Of a DNA stretch of 64,000 nucleotides, positions 1 through 10,403 are shown one piece after another. The position numbers were made by a program, and so were the translations under genes. The DNA comes from Mycobacterium simulans (GTDB lineage Bacteria > Actinomycetota > Actinomycetes > Mycobacteriales > Mycobacteriaceae): positions 196,614 through 260,613 of the forward strand of contig NZ_OCVX01000004.1 in NCBI RefSeq assembly GCF_900232995.1, read 5' to 3'. The notes under the pieces were generated by a model. That model saw only the letters and a program-made list of their open reading frames with translations. It was not told the origin of the DNA and ran no database searches. Numbering within the stretch: position 1 is the first letter of the stretch; every line of letters starts with the position of its first letter.

Positions 1-3000
1 CCTTCAAAGACCTCGGCATCGACTCGCTGACCGCACTCGAACTGCGCAACGCCTTAACCCAACGCACCGGCCTGACCCTGGTGCCCAGCCTGATCTTTGA
101 CCACCCCACCCCAGCCGCCCTCGCCCACCACCTGCACCAGCAACTCGGCCGCGGCCAGCCCGAATCCGACAATGCGACAACGCGACTCGGGAAATCCGAC
201 CAAGAAACTCTGCAGCGCACCCTTGGGTCGATCCCGATCAGCGAGCTCGATGACGCGGGCCTACTGGACCAGCTTTTTGCCCTAGCCAATAAAGGTACGA
301 AAGGACAAATCGATCAGAAAACGCTCAAAGACTTCACCGACTTCGTAAGTCTGCGGGAGCCGATCGCTGTCGTGAGCATGGCGTGTCGCTACCCGGGTGG
401 ACTGGATTCGCCTGAGGACTTATGGAATGCCGTCGCCGAGGGCCGTGATCTGGTGTCGGGCTGGCCAACCGATCGCGGCTGGGACACCGACAGTAATTCC
501 TATGTGCGTTTTGGTGGTTTTGTGTCCGACGCCGCCGATTTTGATGCGGCATTCTTCGAGATTAGCTGGCCCGAAGCCTTGACTATGGACCCACAGCAGC
601 GATTGGCACTGGAGTCTGTCTGGGAGGTCTTTGAACGAGCTGGGATTGATCCGTCGACGGTTCGGGGAAGCGACACCGGGGTCTTTCTGGGAATGATGCC
701 CAACACCCGCGTGAGCATGGATACCGAGGCTGGAATCCCAGATGGTGGCTTGCCCTACTTGATGACCGGCCACGCGCCCAGTGTGGCTGCCGGGCGGATT
801 TCCTATTTCCTGGGGCTCGAGGGGCCAACCCTTGTTCTCGACACCGCGTGTTCATCGTCATCGGTAGCGATCCATGAGGCCGTGAAGTCCTTGCGGTTGG
901 GTGAGTGTTCGTTGGCGCTGGCCGGCGGGGTCACGGTGATGACGACTCCTGCAGTTTTTACCGAGCTCTCGGGCCAGCAGACACTGGCTCCTGACGGACG
1001 ATGCAAGTCATTTGCGGCAACCGCTGACGGCATCGGATGGGCTGAGGGTGTGGGCATCCTCCTGTTGGAGCGGCTCTCGGATGCACGGAAGAACGATCAT
1101 CCCGTATTGGCGCTAGTGCGGGGCACGGCGGTTAATCACGACGGGGCGTCCAACGGGCTGACGACGCCGAATGGTTTGGCCCAGCAGCGCGTGATCCGAC
1201 AGGCACTGGTGAATGCCGACGTCGACGCGGCGTCGGTGGACGTGGTGGAGGCGCATGGCACCGGCACGATGTTGGGCGATCTGATCGAAGCGGGAGCGCT
1301 GATGGCGACCTACGGCCGCAACCGGCCGGAAGGTCGGCCGTTGTGGCTGGGGTCGCTGAAATCGAATATCGGCCACACGTCTGCTGCGGCCGGAGTCGGC
1401 GGAGTCATCAAGGCGATCGAGGCGATGCGCCATGAAGTTATCCCGCCGACATTGCATGCGGATGAACCCGCGCCATTTGTGGATTGGTCGTCGGGAGGCG
1501 TTTCGTTGGCCACCGCGCCGCAGCCGTGGCCGCGGCGGGGTGACGCGCGTCGAGTTGGTGTGTCCGCCTTCAGTATTAGCGGCACCAACACGCACTTAAT
1601 CATCGAAGAAGCTCCGCGATCGCCTGTCGCGATTGGCACGAATGATGTGCCTGACGATGACCTTGTCCCAGTTATCCCGTGGGTGGTTACCGCGAAATCG
1701 GAAGCGGCACTGCCGATTCAGGCCGCTCGGCTGGTGACGCTGCTCGAGCGGAATTCCGGGTTGCGTCCGCTCGACGTCGGGTTCTCGCTGGCCAGTTCGC
1801 GAGCGCAGTTTGAGCATCGCGCAGTTATTGTCGGGCGGGATCGCGATGCATTGCTCCACGGCTTGCGATCGTTGGCGACGGACGGGGCCTCATCGGCTGT
1901 GGTGCGTGGCGCGGCAAGGGTCTCCCCGAGAACTGCGGCGGTATTTCCGGGCGACAGCGGACAATTGCTGGGTATCGGAGACCAGCTGTATGCAAGTTTT
2001 CCGGTATATGCCGGCGCATTCGACGAGGTGTGCTCTTTCTTTGACACACAGCGTGATAAGCCGCCACAGGCGTCATTGTTTGCTATCGAGGTTGCGCTAT
2101 TCCGGCTTGCTGAGTCTTGGGGTTTTCGGCCGGACTTCGTGATGGGGCATTCTGTCGGCGAGATCACCGCCGCCTACGTGGCCGGTTTATGGTCCTTGGC
2201 AGACGCGTGTGCTCTTGTAATGGCCACGGCCGAAGATGACATCGCGGTGTGCGAGCGTCTTACTTACCAAACCCCGACGATCGGGGTCATCTCGGGGCTG
2301 ACCGGCGAGCATGTCGAGTCTGCTTTGCTGAGCCGCCACGAATATTGGGTGGATCAGCTGAAAAGATCTGTGCCCTTTAGGGATAACGCCCGGCTGCCCG
2401 GCGATATTAGCAATGTCCTGGAAATCGGTCCGACATTGTTGCTGCAACCAAAAGTCGACGAAACCCTCTCATTTGTAAGCGGATTGGCCAGTGTGTACGT
2501 CTGCGGTACGCCAATCGATTGGTCTAGCGCATACGCGGGCTCGACCGCGCGGCGGGTGAATCTGCCAACATATGCCTTCCAGCGCAAGCGGCTTTGGCTT
2601 GACCCTGCGGTGAACGGCAACATGTCGCCACGCACCCGGAGTGCGGCTCGGCCGCCGACATCAACCGTGCAGGGCAACGCGTCGATCGAACCGGCGCGTA
2701 CCGATACCGAACGAACCCTTGCCGCAGCCATCGAGCAGGTCCTGGGCGTCCATGACGTCGGGCGCACCGATCAGTTCCTCGCTCTCGGTGGTGACAGCAT
2801 CAGTTCCTTGCAATTGGCCAACCGCGTCCGGGCAGCGGGCCTGCCCCTGACCCCACAAATGGTCTTCGAACACCGCACCATCATGCAGCTAGCGGCTGCC
2901 CTGGACAAGACCGAGACCGACGCTGGCAGTGACACTTTCGGGCTAGTCGACGACGACGTTCGGTATCCGCCCATGAGCATGTCGGGATTATCGCCCGCTG

Positions 3001-6000
3001 AGCTGGCGACTCTGCAGGCATCCGGCATTGACGACGTGATGATGCTCAGTCCACTTCAACAGGGACTGTTGGTGTTTACTCTGCTCACTGAGGCACCGTC
3101 TGACGACCCGTACGTGATGAGGGTGGCCGTCGACGTGTCCGGTTCTTTGGACGCTGACTTGTTGCGCGACTGCGTGGCGGCGACGCTAGATCGCCATCGG
3201 AATGTGCAGGTCAGTTTCGTCACTGATGGCCTGCCGCATCCAGTGCAGGTAGTGCCGTCTGTAGTTGACCTGCCGTGGCGGCAGCTCAACGTCGACGCGG
3301 AGGCGGCGGCGGCTGTGGAGGCCGAGGAGCAAGAGCGCGGATTCGACCTTGAACGTGGTCCGGCTATCCGGTTCCTGCTTCTCGAATTGCCCGATGCGCG
3401 TTGGCGATTCCACATCGCCGTCCACGCCATCGTGCTTGACGGCTGGTCGCTTGCACTGTTCGTCGGCGAGCTGTTCACCCTGTACCACGCCGGCGGCAAT
3501 GTTGATGCGCTTGCTCCGGCACCGCGGCCCTATCGCGACTACATCGGCTGGCTGAACCGGCGCGACCTGGCGCCGAGTGAACAGGTTTGGCGCGAGCACC
3601 TCGCGGGTCTCTCGGCGCCGACGCTTTTGTCAGCGGCATTACCAGCCGCTTCGCCTGGCGAGTTGCCCAAGCGCGCCAAGCTGGTTCTGGACACGACGGC
3701 GACCGCTGGCCTGGTCGACTGTGCCCGCAGCTGCGGGATCACCCTGAACACGCTGACGCAGGTCGCTTGGGCGCTGGTGTTGTCTGTGCTAACCGGCCGC
3801 GACGACGTGGTATTCGGGGTCGCGGTTTCGGGTCGGCCTACCGAGCTGGACGGCGTCGAATCGATGGTCGGCCTGCTCATCAACACCGTGCCGCTGCGGG
3901 TTCGTCTCGACCCCAAATCCACTGTGGCCGAGCACTGCTCGACTGTGCAGCGGGATGCCGCGCGGCTACGTGAGCACGCCTACTTCAGCCATGCGTGGCT
4001 GCGTCAGCTGGCCGGGATCGGCGAAATGTTCGACACGCTGCTGGTATTCGAGAACTTCCCGTCCGATGGCCTGTTCGTCAACGACCTCAGCGCCGGCGCG
4101 GCGACTTTCCATCTGTCGGAAGTGGTGAGCCCGACGCATTTTCCGGTCACCGTCGTTGTCGAACTGACCGGCGGGCGGTTGACGCTGAGGGTAGAGACCA
4201 CCGACAACTTGGGCGCATTGACCGCGCCAGCTGGTCTTGACGTCGCTGACCTGGCAAACCGATTGGCGCGGGTGTTGGTGGCGCTGGCGGCCGATCCGGC
4301 GCGACCGTTGTGGTCGATCGATGTGCTCCACGAGGGTGAGCACACTCGCCTGGATGGCTGGGGCAACCGCACGGTGTTAACGGCCCCGGCCTCAGCCCCG
4401 CCAGCCACGCCGCCGTCGATACCGGAGTTGTTCGCCGCGCAGGTGCAACGCAGCCCGGCGGCGGTTGCCCTGGTGTCGGGCGAACGTTCGCTGAGCTACC
4501 GCCAGCTCGACGAGGCCGCTAATCGGCTGGCGCACTTGCTAATCGACCACGGCGCGGTACCCGGCGCCACTGTCGCGCTGCTGTTCACCCGGTCCGCTGA
4601 GGCGATCGTGGCAATTCTGGCGGTGCTGAAAACCGGGGCAACGTATCTGCCCATCGATCCGATGCACCCCCAGGCGCGGGTGGAGTTCATGCTGCAGGAC
4701 GCCCGTCCGGTGGCCGCGGTCACCACCGCCGACCTCAAGACGCGGCTGCCCGGTCACGACCTTTTGGTGCTCGATATCGAGGACCCCCGCATCGACGCCG
4801 ACCCCGCCACGGCCTTGCCGGCGCCAGCCCCCGACAACATCGCCTACATGATCTACACCTCGGGCACCACCGGAACGCCTAAGGGGGTGGCAATCACCCA
4901 CCAGAACGTGACTCAGCTCCTTCAGGCACCGAATGCGGGCCCGGCGTCGGCGCCGGGAAAGGTGTGGATGCAGTGGTTTTCGTATGGCTTCGACACCTCG
5001 GTGTGGGAGATCTTCAGCGCCCTGGTACACGGCGGGCGGCTGGTGGTAGTGCCCGAGTCGGTGACACGTTCGGCGACGGACCTGCACGCCGCGTTGGTCG
5101 CTGAACAAGTCGAAGTATTGATTCAAACCCCCTCAGCGGCGGCGCTGTTATCGCCGCAGGGTTTGGATTCGCTGGCACTGATCGTCGGCGCCGAGGCTTG
5201 TCCAGCCGACTTGGTCGACCGGTGGGCACCGGGGCGAGTGATGGTCAATGGCTACGGGCCCACCGAGACCACCATCACGGTGTCGACCAGCGCGCCGTTG
5301 ACAGCCGGGTCAGGGGTTCCGCCGATTGGGTCGCCGGTTTCCGGGGCAGCGTTTTTTGTGCTTGACGGGTGGTTGCGGCCGGTGCCGGCGGGTGTGGTCG
5401 GCGAGTTGTATGTCGCCGGTCGCGGGGTGGGTTGCGGATATGTGCGCCGGCCGGGGTTGACGGCGTCGCGGTTTGTGGCGTGCCCATTCGGCGGCGTGCG
5501 GGCGCCAGGAATACGGATGTATCGCACCGGGGATCTAGTGCGTTGGCGCACTGATGGGCAGCTGGAGTATGTCGGGCGCGCCGACGAGCAGGTCAAGATC
5601 CGCGGCTATCGCATCGAACTCGGCGAAGTCGCAACCGCACTGACGCAGCTCCCGGGGGTGGATACCGCAGCGGTGATCGCCCGTGAAGACAGCCCCGGCA
5701 ACAAGCGGCTCGTCGGTTATGTCACCGGGACGGTGGATGCGCGCTGGGCGCGTGAGACTCTGGCGGACCGGCTGCCCCCTTACATGATTCCGGCGGCGGT
5801 GGTCGTTTTGCCGGCCTTGCCGTTGACCGTCAACGGCAAACTCGACAAACGTGCCCTGCCGGCACCGGAGTACGGTAGCGCCGAACGCTACCGGGCGCCA
5901 ACGACATCCACCGAGGAAACCATTGCCGGCATCTACGCGCGGGTGCTGGGTTTGGACCGCGTCGGTGTGGATGAGTCGTTTTTCGACTTAGGCGGCGATT

Positions 6001-9000
6001 CGCTGCTGGCGATGCGGATGATCGCCGCGGTCAACACCACCCTGGACGCCCATCTTGCGGTGCGCACTGTGTTCGACGCGCCCACGGTTGCCGGGTTAGC
6101 GGCCCGCATCGCGGCCGGAGGTGCGGGGTCGGGGCGCACACCATTGGTGGCAAGCGAGCGGCCCTCGGTGATTCCGCTGTCGTTCGCGCAGAGCCGGTTA
6201 TGGTTCCTCGATCAGTTAGAGGGACCCTCGCCCGTCTACAACTTGGCGTGGGCATTGCGGTTGCGCGGTCGGCTGGATGTCGATGCGTTGCGTCTCGCAT
6301 TGGCTGACGTGGTGGCTCGCCATGAAAGCCTGCGCACGGTGTTTGTGGCTGTTGCGGGAACCCCTCAGCAGGTGGTCATCACCGCTGATCGGACCGACTT
6401 CGGTTGGCAGATAACGGATTCGACGGCGTGGCCGGAAGGCCGGTTACATGACGCCATCGACGCGGCGGCGCACCACAGTTTCGATTTGGCTACCGAAATC
6501 CCGTTGCGAGCGCAGCTTTTTCGGGTTGCCGACGACGATCACGCGCTAGCGGTCGTCATCCATCACATCGCTGCGGACGGCTGGTCCCTGAGACCGCTGG
6601 TGCGCGATCTTGGTGTGGCCTATGCCAATCGGAGTGCGGGACAGGCTCCGGATTGGGCTAGCTTGCCGGTACAGTACGTTGACTACACACTGTGGCAGCG
6701 CGCCAACCTAGGTGAGATCGGCAGCGGCAGTGGCGCTTTCGAGACCCAAGTGGACTATTGGGTCAAGGCGTTGGCGGACATGCCTGAGTGGCTACAGTTG
6801 CCCACCGATCGGCCCTATCCGCCGATGTCCGATTACCGCGGCGCCACTGTTGGGGTGCAATGGTCGGCGCAGCTGCAGCAGCAGGTGGCCAGGGTCGCGC
6901 GGGAGCATGATGCCACGAGTTTCATGGTGATCCAGACCGCCCTGAGCGCACTGTTGTCGACGATCGCGGCGACCAACGATATAGCGGTGGGGTTCCCGGT
7001 GGCCGGCCGTGATGATCCGGCTCTGGATGAGTTGGCCGGGTTTTTCGTCAACACGTTGGTGTTGCGAGTCCAGATGGCCGGTGCTCTGAGCTTTGCTGAG
7101 TTGCTGGCGCAGGTGCGCGAGCGCAGCCTGGAGGCTTTTGAGCATCAGGATGTGCCGTTTGAGATGTTGGTGGACAAGCTCAATCCGAGTCGGTCGTTGA
7201 CTCATCACCCACTGATCCAGGTGATGCTGGCGTGGCAGAACGACCCCCCAGCCGAATTGGCCCTAGAAGGTATAGAAGTCGATTCGATCCCGGTGAGCAC
7301 CCACACCGCGCGCATGGACCTGGTTTTCTCGTTGGCGCAACGCTTCAGCGGAACCGGTGAGCCCGCTGGCATCGGCGGCTTTGTGGAATTCCGCACTGAC
7401 GTGTTCGACGCTGCCAGCATTCGGCGGCTGGTTGAGCGGCTAGAGCGAGTGTTGTTGGCGATGACCGCCGATCCGACACGGCGGCTTTCGTCGGTGGATG
7501 TGCTCGATGCGGCTGAGCACGCCCGGCTGGGTGAGTGGGGCAACCGGGCGGTGTTAACGGCCCCGGCCGCGGCAGCCACGTCGCCCTCAATTCCGGTGTT
7601 GTTCGCTGCGCAGGTGTCGCGCAGCCCTGATGCGGTGGCGCTAAGCGGCGGTGAGCGTTCGTGGACCTATGGCGAGGTTGACGAGGCCGCCAACCGGTTG
7701 GCGCACCTGCTGACCGCTCATGGTGCGGGCCCGGGACACTTTGTCGCACTGCTGTTTTCCCGTTCCGTCGAGGCGGTCGTCGCAATCGTGGCGGTGCTCA
7801 AGACCGGGGCGGCCTATCTGCCGATCGACCCCGCGCACCCTGCGGCGCGGATCGAGTTCATGCTGGCCGACGCCGCGCCGATCGCCGCGATCACCACGAC
7901 CGAACTGCGCCCGCGGCTGGACGGGTGCAACCTGGCGGTCATCGACATCGACGATCCCGTTCATGACACCCAACCCAGCACGGCTCCCCCGGCGCCAAGC
8001 GCCGATGACGTCGCCTACGTCATCTACACGTCGGGTACCACCGGTGTGCCCAAGGGGGTAGCCATCACCCACCGCAACGTCACCACGCTACTGGCAACAC
8101 TGGATGCCGAACTGGAGCTGGCACCGGGACAGGCGTGGACACAGTGCCACTCGTATGCCTTCGACTTTTCGGTGTGGGAGATCTGGGGTGCGCTGCTCAG
8201 TGGTGGGCGGCTGGTGGTGGTACCTGACGAAGTGACCCGCTCGCCGGACGAACTGCACGCCTTACTGATCGGTGAACAAGTCAGCGTCTTAAGCCAAACC
8301 CCCTCGGCGTTCTATGCGCTGCAGACCGCCGACGCGGTCTCACCCGAGCCGGGACGGCACCTGAAGCTTCGAGCTGTCGTGTTCGGCGGCGAAGCGCTGC
8401 AACCAAACCGGCTCCGGGATTGGCTCGACAACCACCCGGGATCACCCTGCCTGCACAACATGTACGGCATCACCGAGACGACGGTGCATGCCTCGTTGCG
8501 GGAGATCGTCGACGGCGACACTGCCAGCAGTGCCAGCCCCATCGGGGCGCCATTGGCGCATCTAGCATTTTTTGTGCTGGATGGATCGTTGCGTCCGGTG
8601 CCGGCCGGTGTGGTCGGGGAGCTATATGTGGCAGGTTCTGGGTTGGCGGTGGGGTATTGGGGTCGGGCCGGCTTGACTGCGTCGCGGTTTGTGGCGTGTC
8701 CGTTCGGCGGGGGCGGGGTGCTTGGAGCACGCATGTATCGCAGCGGGGACCTGGTGCGGTGGCGTCTTGACGGCCAACTGGACTACGTCGGGCGTGGCGA
8801 TGAGCAAGTAAAGATCCGCGGGTATCGCATCGAACTCGGTGAGGTGCAGGCCGCACTGGCCGGGCTGGATGGGGTGGAGCAGGCGGTGGTGATCGCCCGC
8901 CAGGACGGGCCAGGAGATAAACGTCTGGTCGGTTATGTCACCGGCACGGCCGATCCGGTGCAGGCACGTGTTGCGCTGGCGACTCGGTTGCCGGCCTATA

Positions 9001-10127
9001 TGGTGCCCGCGGCGGTGGTGGCGTTGGACGAACTGCCGTTGACGCTCAACGGCAAGCTCGACACCCGCGCCCTGCGAGCCCCCGATTACGGGGACAGCGA
9101 CCGGTATCGGGCGCCGAGCGGTCCGGTAGAGGAAATCCTGGCCGGCATCTACGCCCAGGTGTTGGGGCTCGAGCGGGTTGGGGTCGAGGACTCGTTTTTC
9201 GATCTCGGGGGCGATTCCCTGTCAGCGATGCGGGCGATCGCTGCGATCAACACGTCATTCGATGCCGATGTTCCGGTGCGGGCGTTGTTTGAGTCGCCGA
9301 CGGTCGAAAGCCTAAGCCAGCGACTGGGCTCGGCAGACAGTTCAATCGAGCTCCTTCCTGTTGAAGTACTCAAACACGGTGACGGGATTCCGTTGTTTTG
9401 TCCTCCACCCGGAGGCGGACTCAGCTGGCAATATCGAAACCTGGCCGCATATGTGGACTGCCCCATCATCGGCTTCCCACTGCCGCCAAGTGGGGAATGG
9501 CGTGGATCAATCCGCGACATCGCCGCGCAATACGCCGATACGGTTCAAGAGTTTTATACCGACGGACCATACAATCTCTTGGGTTGGTCTTTTGGCGGCG
9601 TTGTCGCGCATCAGCTTGCCGTCGAGCTGCAGCGACGAGGATGTGTAGTTCGACGCCTACTACTCCTAGATGCGATTCTGAATCCAGCCGCTGCTGGTGG
9701 CCTTGATAACGCTCTGAAAGATTCAGACCCGGTGACCGAGAGCAGCTTTCTTAGCACCATGCTGCAAATGAACGGCATCAACATTGATGGACAATTCCGA
9801 ACATTGACCTATCAGCAGGCAGAGGTACTCTTGCAGCGCCACGAGGCTACGGAGTTCCTACTTCCGCCCAAGCCTATCGTGGAGGAAATGGTCGATAACA
9901 TGAATGCCAGTATTCGACTTCTTTCACAACATGTCCCGGACATATTCGATGGCGACATGGTTATTTTCTCGGAAAACCGCGGCGACGGCTCAGCGCTTCA
10001 GCCAATGTGGCGACCATACGCTGCCGGCAACATCACCGAACACCCCGTCGAGTCCACACATTTTGAGATGCTCAACCCGAAACCGCTGAAGTTGTTCGGC
10101 CAGCAACTCGCGTCGTATCTTCGCTAG
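1..10127 (+). CDS. Hybrid polyketide synthase / non-ribosomal peptide synthetase, 5' partial
   Basis: The frame is open from base 3, so the protein starts upstream of the window; at least 3374 residues are present. Domains in order: end of an ACP (DSL serine near nt 24), ketosynthase (357-1617; DTACSSS, HGTGT and NIGHT present), acyltransferase (about 1680-2600; GHSVGE present but internally shortened), ACP (GGDS near 2790), condensation C1 (3030-4320; HA instead of HH in HHxxxDG), adenylation A1 (4400-5860), PCP (GGDS near 5991), condensation C2 (6165-7500; intact HHIAADG), adenylation A2 (7570-9060), PCP (GGDS near 9208) and thioesterase (9350-10120; GWSFGG, Asp in LLLLDA, His in STHFEML). 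No KR, DH, ER or epimerase is seen. The layout implies one polyketide extension, two amino acids and TE release. By hand alignment A2 reads DFWSVGMVHK, close to threonine codes. The product is unknown, and I know of no counterpart at this site in M. tuberculosis. Confidence 0.93.
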   Translation, partial: FKDLGIDSLTALELRNALTQRTGLTLVPSLIFDHPTPAALAHHLHQQLGRGQPESDNATTRLGKSDQETLQRTLGSIPISELDDAGLLDQLFALANKGTKGQIDQKTLKDFTDFVSLREPIAVVSMACRYPGGLDSPEDLWNAVAEGRDLVSGWPTDRGWDTDSNSYVRFGGFVSDAADFDAAFFEISWPEALTMDPQQRLALESVWEVFERAGIDPSTVRGSDTGVFLGMMPNTRVSMDTEAGIPDGGLPYLMTGHAPSVAAGRISYFLGLEGPTLVLDTACSSSSVAIHEAVKSLRLGECSLALAGGVTVMTTPAVFTELSGQQTLAPDGRCKSFAATADGIGWAEGVGILLLERLSDARKNDHPVLALVRGTAVNHDGASNGLTTPNGLAQQRVIRQALVNADVDAASVDVVEAHGTGTMLGDLIEAGALMATYGRNRPEGRPLWLGSLKSNIGHTSAAAGVGGVIKAIEAMRHEVIPPTLHADEPAPFVDWSSGGVSLATAPQPWPRRGDARRVGVSAFSISGTNTHLIIEEAPRSPVAIGTNDVPDDDLVPVIPWVVTAKSEAALPIQAARLVTLLERNSGLRPLDVGFSLASSRAQFEHRAVIVGRDRDALLHGLRSLATDGASSAVVRGAARVSPRTAAVFPGDSGQLLGIGDQLYASFPVYAGAFDEVCSFFDTQRDKPPQASLFAIEVALFRLAESWGFRPDFVMGHSVGEITAAYVAGLWSLADACALVMATAEDDIAVCERLTYQTPTIGVISGLTGEHVESALLSRHEYWVDQLKRSVPFRDNARLPGDISNVLEIGPTLLLQPKVDETLSFVSGLASVYVCGTPIDWSSAYAGSTARRVNLPTYAFQRKRLWLDPAVNGNMSPRTRSAARPPTSTVQGNASIEPARTDTERTLAAAIEQVLGVHDVGRTDQFLALGGDSISSLQLANRVRAAGLPLTPQMVFEHRTIMQLAAALDKTETDAGSDTFGLVDDDVRYPPMSMSGLSPAELATLQASGIDDVMMLSPLQQGLLVFTLLTEAPSDDPYVMRVAVDVSGSLDADLLRDCVAATLDRHRNVQVSFVTDGLPHPVQVVPSVVDLPWRQLNVDAEAAAAVEAEEQERGFDLERGPAIRFLLLELPDARWRFHIAVHAIVLDGWSLALFVGELFTLYHAGGNVDALAPAPRPYRDYIGWLNRRDLAPSEQVWREHLAGLSAPTLLSAALPAASPGELPKRAKLVLDTTATAGLVDCARSCGITLNTLTQVAWALVLSVLTGRDDVVFGVAVSGRPTELDGVESMVGLLINTVPLRVRLDPKSTVAEHCSTVQRDAARLREHAYFSHAWLRQLAGIGEMFDTLLVFENFPSDGLFVNDLSAGAATFHLSEVVSPTHFPVTVVVELTGGRLTLRVETTDNLGALTAPAGLDVADLANRLARVLVALAADPARPLWSIDVLHEGEHTRLDGWGNRTVLTAPASAPPATPPSIPELFAAQVQRSPAAVALVSGERSLSYRQLDEAANRLAHLLIDHGAVPGATVALLFTRSAEAIVAILAVLKTGATYLPIDPMHPQARVEFMLQDARPVAAVTTADLKTRLPGHDLLVLDIEDPRIDADPATALPAPAPDNIAYMIYTSGTTGTPKGVAITHQNVTQLLQAPNAGPASAPGKVWMQWFSYGFDTSVWEIFSALVHGGRLVVVPESVTRSATDLHAALVAEQVEVLIQTPSAAALLSPQGLDSLALIVGAEACPADLVDRWAPGRVMVNGYGPTETTITVSTSAPLTAGSGVPPIGSPVSGAAFFVLDGWLRPVPAGVVGELYVAGRGVGCGYVRRPGLTASRFVACPFGGVRAPGIRMYRTGDLVRWRTDGQLEYVGRADEQVKIRGYRIELGEVATALTQLPGVDTAAVIAREDSPGNKRLVGYVTGTVDARWARETLADRLPPYMIPAAVVVLPALPLTVNGKLDKRALPAPEYGSAERYRAPTTSTEETIAGIYARVLGLDRVGVDESFFDLGGDSLLAMRMIAAVNTTLDAHLAVRTVFDAPTVAGLAARIAAGGAGSGRTPLVASERPSVIPLSFAQSRLWFLDQLEGPSPVYNLAWALRLRGRLDVDALRLALADVVARHESLRTVFVAVAGTPQQVVITADRTDFGWQITDSTAWPEGRLHDAIDAAAHHSFDLATEIPLRAQLFRVADDDHALAVVIHHIAADGWSLRPLVRDLGVAYANRSAGQAPDWASLPVQYVDYTLWQRANLGEIGSGSGAFETQVDYWVKALADMPEWLQLPTDRPYPPMSDYRGATVGVQWSAQLQQQVARVAREHDATSFMVIQTALSALLSTIAATNDIAVGFPVAGRDDPALDELAGFFVNTLVLRVQMAGALSFAELLAQVRERSLEAFEHQDVPFEMLVDKLNPSRSLTHHPLIQVMLAWQNDPPAELALEGIEVDSIPVSTHTARMDLVFSLAQRFSGTGEPAGIGGFVEFRTDVFDAASIRRLVERLERVLLAMTADPTRRLSSVDVLDAAEHARLGEWGNRAVLTAPAAAATSPSIPVLFAAQVSRSPDAVALSGGERSWTYGEVDEAANRLAHLLTAHGAGPGHFVALLFSRSVEAVVAIVAVLKTGAAYLPIDPAHPAARIEFMLADAAPIAAITTTELRPRLDGCNLAVIDIDDPVHDTQPSTAPPAPSADDVAYVIYTSGTTGVPKGVAITHRNVTTLLATLDAELELAPGQAWTQCHSYAFDFSVWEIWGALLSGGRLVVVPDEVTRSPDELHALLIGEQVSVLSQTPSAFYALQTADAVSPEPGRHLKLRAVVFGGEALQPNRLRDWLDNHPGSPCLHNMYGITETTVHASLREIVDGDTASSASPIGAPLAHLAFFVLDGSLRPVPAGVVGELYVAGSGLAVGYWGRAGLTASRFVACPFGGGGVLGARMYRSGDLVRWRLDGQLDYVGRGDEQVKIRGYRIELGEVQAALAGLDGVEQAVVIARQDGPGDKRLVGYVTGTADPVQARVALATRLPAYMVPAAVVALDELPLTLNGKLDTRALRAPDYGDSDRYRAPSGPVEEILAGIYAQVLGLERVGVEDSFFDLGGDSLSAMRAIAAINTSFDADVPVRALFESPTVESLSQRLGSADSSIELLPVEVLKHGDGIPLFCPPPGGGLSWQYRNLAAYVDCPIIGFPLPPSGEWRGSIRDIAAQYADTVQEFYTDGPYNLLGWSFGGVVAHQLAVELQRRGCVVRRLLLLDAILNPAAAGGLDNALKDSDPVTESSFLSTMLQMNGINIDGQFRTLTYQQAEVLLQRHEATEFLLPPKPIVEEMVDNMNASIRLLSQHVPDIFDGDMVIFSENRGDGSALQPMWRPYAAGNITEHPVESTHFEMLNPKPLKLFGQQLASYLR

Positions 10128-10403
10128 TCGCGGTTCCGATCGCACCAATCCTCTTGTCCAGCAGGGAAACCCTTCGGCAGACGCTTCTCTGGCACCACAA
10201 CCACCGAGCCTCGCTGTCCGGCACGCTACGCCGCTGGGGCTGCACCGCGAACCATGCCCGAATCCGCGACGCCGATAACGAGTCACCGGCCGGGTTTGAA
10301 TCTTGGTAGGTGCGGCAAACCATCTGTGGCGGTGGTGGTCTCGGTGCGGCCGGTGCACCTTGCGGTCTTGTGAGGGTGACCAGGACGAAAGGATGGAAGC
10401 CGA

